Source: Silurus meridionalis | Lineage: Eukaryota > Chordata > Actinopteri > Siluriformes > Siluridae | Assembly: GCF_014805685.1 (NCBI RefSeq) | Contig: NC_060907.1 | Coordinates: 6,430,992 to 6,494,991 of the forward strand | Direction of reading: 5' to 3' | Length of the DNA: 64,000 nt | In this document: positions 62,481 through 64,000 of the stretch, one piece after another | Layout: the number at the start of each line of letters is the position of its first letter | How positions within the stretch are numbered: the first letter of the stretch is position 1 | Position numbers and translations under genes: made by a program | The notes under the pieces: generated by a model | Seen by the model: only the letters and a program-made list of their open reading frames with translations | Told to the model about the DNA's origin: nothing | The model's database searches: none

Positions 62481-64000
62481 ATATATATATATATATTAGT
62501 GATTATTTGTTCTTCTAACCCACCTCATGCAGGACCTGATAAGCTCAAATATTTAAGTAGTATCAATAAAGTAAGGAGAGATCTATAGAATTTGTTTATT
62601 TTTTGCTCATTTCTTGACTAGCGATTTGTTGTTACGGCCATTAGAAGCTTAATATGTTGCTCCTATGGGCATAGCACTTTTATTTTTTGGCTTTGGAGGG
62701 TATGTGCATAAGGGAATAAATTTGAAAACATTTTTTTTTCGGCTTTAAAACTGTAAATATAACCAAACAACCTCACAGTTTTCCATTTAAAAAGTTTTTA
62801 TTTTTCTATAGCACGACCTTAATGCTGAAAAAAAAAAATCGGGATTTGAGAACAGTGTGATCACCCAAACTTTAAAACAGAATAAATTTTGTCAGCTTTG
62901 TACTTTTACATCCTTCTACACTGGTGTTTTTTTATATTTGCATTCATGAATATTTGAATTCTAGATGAAAATATATTAATATACAATATTTTAGTCTTTA
63001 AAAGTGTTTGAAACCATTGGTATGAAATCATAATACGTTTTCTTATTTAAATGTGTTCAAAGAAAATCTAAAAAGCTGGTTTTCTTTTTTCCCCATCTTC
63101 CTATTTACAGTTTGAAATGAGGAACAAGTTAATAGAATGCACCTTGATTACAATTTGATTTTTTTAGACTCTCCCTCTGCTTACTCTTAGTGATGAAAAT
63201 TCGTATCCTACTGTATATTGACGGTCCATTTGACACAACTAAAAACATTATTTTTGTACATATCTTCTACTTAATATTCCACAAAAGTCTATTATCTTCA
63301 ATATGTTAGATTTTTTGCACGTATGTATGTCCTCTGACCAATTTTTACACCACCAACAGCATCCCCATGACCATAAAAGTCTCTATTCGTATACAAAAAT
63401 GAACATCTTTTTAGATTCTGTTTATTGTTTCACTCATACATGAAAACCGTGAGGAATTTCAAAATATACAATTGCGAAGGAAACAAATCACATCGGTTAT
63501 TTCAGAGGGGAAAGGTTCGGTTGTAAATCCGGAGTGTAAGATTTTTTTTAGTACACAAATAGCCATAGGGTCCTTTTGCTATCTGATAGCGCAAACTGGA
63601 AACATCTGATTACATGTGAGCTAAAAAACTGGTTACATCACACAGGAAACTGAAGCTCTGGTTATTGAAAAAACACCATGAGACAGTAACAACCGGCACT
63701 TGGAAAAAACTATATATCCAGTGGGAGAGATTAGAAAAGGACAACGACCGGGAACGCAGTCAGTGGGATGTTTAGATGAAATGGCAGTGGGTTTAAAGAG
63801 GAGCACTGTTCTCCATGTCCTCCATATCAGATTTCTATGTTTCACTGACTTTTTTTTTTCCTCAAACAGGTAACATTACCTCCCTTGCACATGCCTTGAC
63901 ACGCCTGTGTGCGTGTGCTATGAGTACACGGGTAAGTTTGACTGTGCTTAACTGCTAAGCTGTTCTTAACAAACGTTAAGTGTTTAACCTTAATAAACAA
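62481..64000. other. intergenic, right edge
   Basis: Short (TA)n at 62481-62496, then AT-rich sequence. The only exon-like object is at 63870-63931. Confidence 0.4.
63870..63931 (+). other. possible exon near right edge
   Basis: The acceptor is a T-rich tract ending ctcaaacag; the donor is ACACGG|gtaagt, both strong. One frame is open (NITSLAHALTRLCACAMSTR), the other two have stops. Not recognised; it could belong to the next gene to the right or be chance. Confidence 0.25.

Overview
The window is vertebrate genomic DNA, almost certainly from a ray-finned fish. It carries a split gene with GT-AG introns, many (GT)n, (CA)n and (AT)n microsatellites, several Tc1/mariner-like and hAT-like transposon families, tRNA-derived SINEs and non-LTR retrotransposon fragments. 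The mix of Tc1-like families resembles catfish and other ostariophysan genomes, but that is an inference from memory. There is no operon, CRISPR array or prokaryotic feature.

Region 1 (about 1-25,760, + strand) is the 3' part of lmo7 (LIM domain only 7). I could place 29 coding exons from 1,064 to the stop at 25,170. The splice phases close all the way through: 3,901 coding nt, which is 1 nt finishing an upstream codon plus 1,300 codons including the stop. The segment encodes the linker after the (off-window) CH domain, the LMO7/LIMCH1 central region, a charged helical segment, a PDZ domain, an R/E-rich helix and a single C-terminal LIM domain. All eight LIM zinc ligands are visible. The last exon adds only seven residues, and two AATAAA signals follow. 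The 5' end of the gene, with the promoter and CH domain, lies to the left of the window.

The introns hold many transposon remnants. These include a Tc1-like element of the TIR type in the 8.7-9.7 kb intron, an hAT-like miniature element with an 8-bp target duplication inserted in a SINE (14.5-15.0 kb), and a 5'-truncated LINE with a perfect 14-bp target duplication (18.4-18.9 kb). There is also a nest of Tc1 + MITE + tRNA-Glu SINE (20.0-21.0 kb) and an hAT remnant that keeps a BED-like zinc-finger coding fragment (23.1-23.75 kb).

Region 2 (about 25.8-64 kb) shows no gene that I can name. It is an intergenic, repeat-rich stretch with dispersed Tc1 fragments, L2/CR1-like LINE copies (35.8, 38.1-39.1, 51.5 and 52.5-53.8 kb), an RTE-like LINE with recognisable endonuclease and reverse-transcriptase motifs (53.8-55.9 kb), two Tc1-like copies with long inverted repeats (47.1 and 57-58.3 kb), a second tRNA-Glu SINE (43.7 kb) and very long (AT)n, (GATA)n and (GT)n tracts. 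Between these lie repeat-poor blocks (29.6-30.8, 33.0-33.4, 41.4-41.7, 48.6-48.9 and 49.7-50.1 kb) that could be conserved regulatory DNA. Two exon-like segments (40.99-41.07 and 63.87-63.93 kb) might belong to an unidentified neighbour or lncRNA.

The most instructive signal is a partnership visible inside the window. The tRNA-Glu SINE copies end in the same 3' tail as the RTE-like LINE, which suggests that the LINE machinery mobilised the SINE. I found no convincing evidence of a wholly new biological system.
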